Below are positions 62,728 through 64,000 of a stretch of 64,000 bases of DNA, piece after piece. The notes under the pieces were generated by a model. That model was not told the origin of the DNA and did no database searches. It saw only the letters and a program-made list of their open reading frames with translations. Numbering within the stretch: position 1 is the first letter of the stretch; each line of letters opens with the position of its first letter. The DNA is taken from contig NZ_JAMQCO010000003.1 of assembly GCF_023702225.1 (NCBI RefSeq), positions 1-64,000 of the forward strand, given 5' to 3'. Source of the stretch: Aureimonas altamirensis (GTDB lineage: Bacteria; Pseudomonadota; Alphaproteobacteria; Rhizobiales; Rhizobiaceae). The position numbers and the translations under genes were made by a program.

Positions 62728-63348
62728 TCACGGATAAAGGCGGGCGATGTCCCATGCCGCCGCGTCGACGCCCCCCCGCGTGAAGCGGAAGCGGTCGTGC
62801 AGGCGGTAGGCGCAGTCCTGCCAGAATTCGATTTCCAGCGGGCGCACCCGGAAGCCGGACCAGCGCGCCGGACGGGCGATATCGCCCTCGGGTCCGAAAC
62901 GGTCCTCCAGTTCGGCGATGCGGGCCTCCAGAACCGCGCGATCCTCGAGCGGTCGCGACTGATCGGAAGCCCAGGCGCCGATGCGGCTGCCGCGCGGTCG
63001 GCTGGCATAGTAGGTGTCCGCCTCCACTTCGGACACGATCTCCACCGGCCCGCGTACGCGCACCTGCCGGCGCTGCGTCTTCCAGTGGAAACAAAGGCCG
63101 GCACGGGGCTGGCCGAGAAGTTCCTGCCCCTTGGCGCTTTCGAAATTGGTGTAGAAGACGAAGCCGGACGGGTCGAACCCCTTCAGCAGCACCATGCGCA
63201 CGTCGGGCATGCCCGCCTCGTCCACGGTTGCCAGCGCCATGGCGTTGGGGTCGTTCGGCTCCGTTTCCGTCGCGGCCTTTAACCATGTCGCAAAGGTGAC
63301 GAACGGGTCCGGGCCCACTTCATCCAATGTTAATGTCGGCCGACTCAT
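62728..63348 (-). CDS. pdxH: Pyridoxamine 5'-phosphate oxidase
   Basis: A 206-residue FMN enzyme producing PLP from PNP or PMP. Seen: [20 protein letters not shown] near residue 38 (FMN binding), [20 protein letters not shown] near 62, [20 protein letters not shown] near 87, and the C-terminal signature [18 protein letters not shown] near 175 (family usually W..R.F.R). Convergent with tldD, five bases apart, and divergent from the following lipoprotein gene. Confidence 0.93.
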   Translation of the reverse strand: MSRPTLTLDEVGPDPFVTFATWLKAATETEPNDPNAMALATVDEAGMPDVRMVLLKGFDPSGFVFYTNFESAKGQELLGQPRAGLCFHWKTQRRQVRVRGPVEIVSEVEADTYYASRPRGSRIGAWASDQSRPLEDRAVLEARIAELEDRFGPEGDIARPARWSGFRVRPLEIEFWQDCAYRLHDRFRFTRGGVDAAAWDIARLYP

Positions 63349-63388
63349 TGTCTTCGCCAGTCTCCAGTTTCCAATCCGGGACTACCTA

Positions 63389-63862
63389 ATGGGGTTCTTC
63401 GATCCAGGCAAAGATTTCGGCCAGGCCGTGCTGCGGCGACGCTGCGCAGGCGCGTCCGTGGCCGGCCTCCTGGTGACGCTTGTTCTCGGCGGATGCACCC
63501 TCTCGGGCGGCGGGCTGGAGGACATGGTCGACAGGTCGATCACGACGGGCTCGATCGAACCCGGCGCGTCGGGGGCCACGCCATCGGTCGATACCGACCG
63601 CCTGTCGGATGGCCGCACGGTGCGCAATGCGGTCTCGGCGGCGAAGCTGTCGGATAGCCCCCCTGCCGTCGCGTGGGCCAACGCGGAAACCGGCGCTTCG
63701 GGCACGATCACGGCCATCCAGGAAATGCGCGAGGGATCGGCGATCTGCCGCCGGTTCACCACGTCGCGCCAGCGGTTCGACGGGATCGCCCTCTATGATG
63801 GCGAGGCGTGCAGCGCGGGCTCGGGCGAATGGGTCCTGACCCGGTTCGGCGAAGCCGGCTGA
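63389..63862 (+). CDS. RT0821/Lpp0805-type surface lipoprotein
   Basis: A 157-residue protein with a lipoprotein signal: hydrophobic ASVAGLLVTLVLGGC with LGGC lipobox (Cys about residue 36). The mature part contains ETGASGTITAIQEMREGSAI near residue 100, then CRRFTTSRQRFDGIALYDGE, the conserved stretch of the RT0821/Lpp0805 surface protein family (17 kDa antigen-like C-terminus). The role is unknown, probably outer membrane. The divergent pdxH start is 40 bases away. A J-domain gene follows after 118 bases. Confidence 0.75.
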   Translation: MGFFDPGKDFGQAVLRRRCAGASVAGLLVTLVLGGCTLSGGGLEDMVDRSITTGSIEPGASGATPSVDTDRLSDGRTVRNAVSAAKLSDSPPAVAWANAETGASGTITAIQEMREGSAICRRFTTSRQRFDGIALYDGEACSAGSGEWVLTRFGEAG

Positions 63863-63980
63863 AAGCGGCATAATTTCCGTTTCATCGCCGCCATGGGGTC
63901 TTTATGACGCGCCGTGGTATTGCCATATAGGATACGTCATTCATCCAGCGCGCCCTGCGACGAAAGGAACCTTAAGACAG

Positions 63981-64000
63981 ATGCGGGATCCATACGCCGT
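63981..64000 (+). CDS. Start of a DnaJ-type J-domain gene (cut by the window end)
   Basis: The last 20 bases encode MRDPYAV, the typical first residues of J-domain co-chaperones (DPYxVLGV). AAGGAAC lies upstream. In Rhizobiales a dnaJ-like gene follows the RT0821-type lipoprotein, which supports the call, but only seven codons are visible. Confidence 0.5.

Overview
The window is a piece of a GC-rich alphaproteobacterial chromosome of the order Hyphomicrobiales (Rhizobiales). Clade markers include the cell-cycle methylase CcrM, an IalB-family protein, an aa3 oxidase cluster in the order coxB-coxA-ctaB-coxF-ctaG-coxC-DUF983-SURF1 followed by ispH-thrB-rnhA, the osmolyte genes for N-acetylglutaminylglutamine amide (NAGGN), and a MucR/Ros-like protein on the prophage. 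The host family cannot be fixed from sequence alone; Aurantimonadaceae or Rhizobiaceae relatives are plausible. No rRNA or intact tRNA gene and no CRISPR array is visible.

1-7091 is the right-hand end of a prophage, visibly richer in A+T than the rest. It carries tail-tip genes (NlpC/P60-like protein, J-like tip protein), tail fibre genes, a holin-like XhlA-type protein, a MucR/Ros-like regulator lacking the zinc cysteines, and a small exported protein read the other way. It ends in a 45-base copy of the 3' half of a tRNA-Thr(CGT) gene, so the phage sits in a tRNA-Thr gene whose complete copy should lie left of the window.

7108-41603 holds mixed host genes: an aldonolactone oxidase, a LuxR-type regulator with an EutH-like permease, a bioY-DUF1284-exoD operon with a BioR-like box, an apparent sulfur module (persulfide dioxygenase-like protein, Lrp regulator, class V PLP enzyme), an amino acid permease, gph-maoC, the three-gene NAGGN operon, fdhD, a TerC protein, ribB, an MFS transporter, trhO, ppdK, dsbA-dciA, two surface polysaccharide genes next to mutY, ccrM, a HAD phosphatase and a lipoprotein.

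41803-64000 is the conserved rhizobial block: thrC-M16 protease-GNAT-EAL protein, yqgE, a DsbD-alpha protein, a peroxiredoxin, then rnhA, thrB and ispH on the minus strand, the cytochrome oxidase genes (minus), ialB, tldD, pdxH, a lipoprotein and the start of a DnaJ-type gene. A frameshifted Abi/HEPN-type gene interrupts the block between SURF1 and ispH.

The most unusual locus is 24456-24658, between the NAGGN peptidase gene and fdhD. A 14-base perfect inverted repeat pairs the Shine-Dalgarno region of a 22-codon, strongly basic ORF with its own 3' region, and further hairpins surround it. This resembles a type I toxin-like mRNA or a MITE; neither has been tested.
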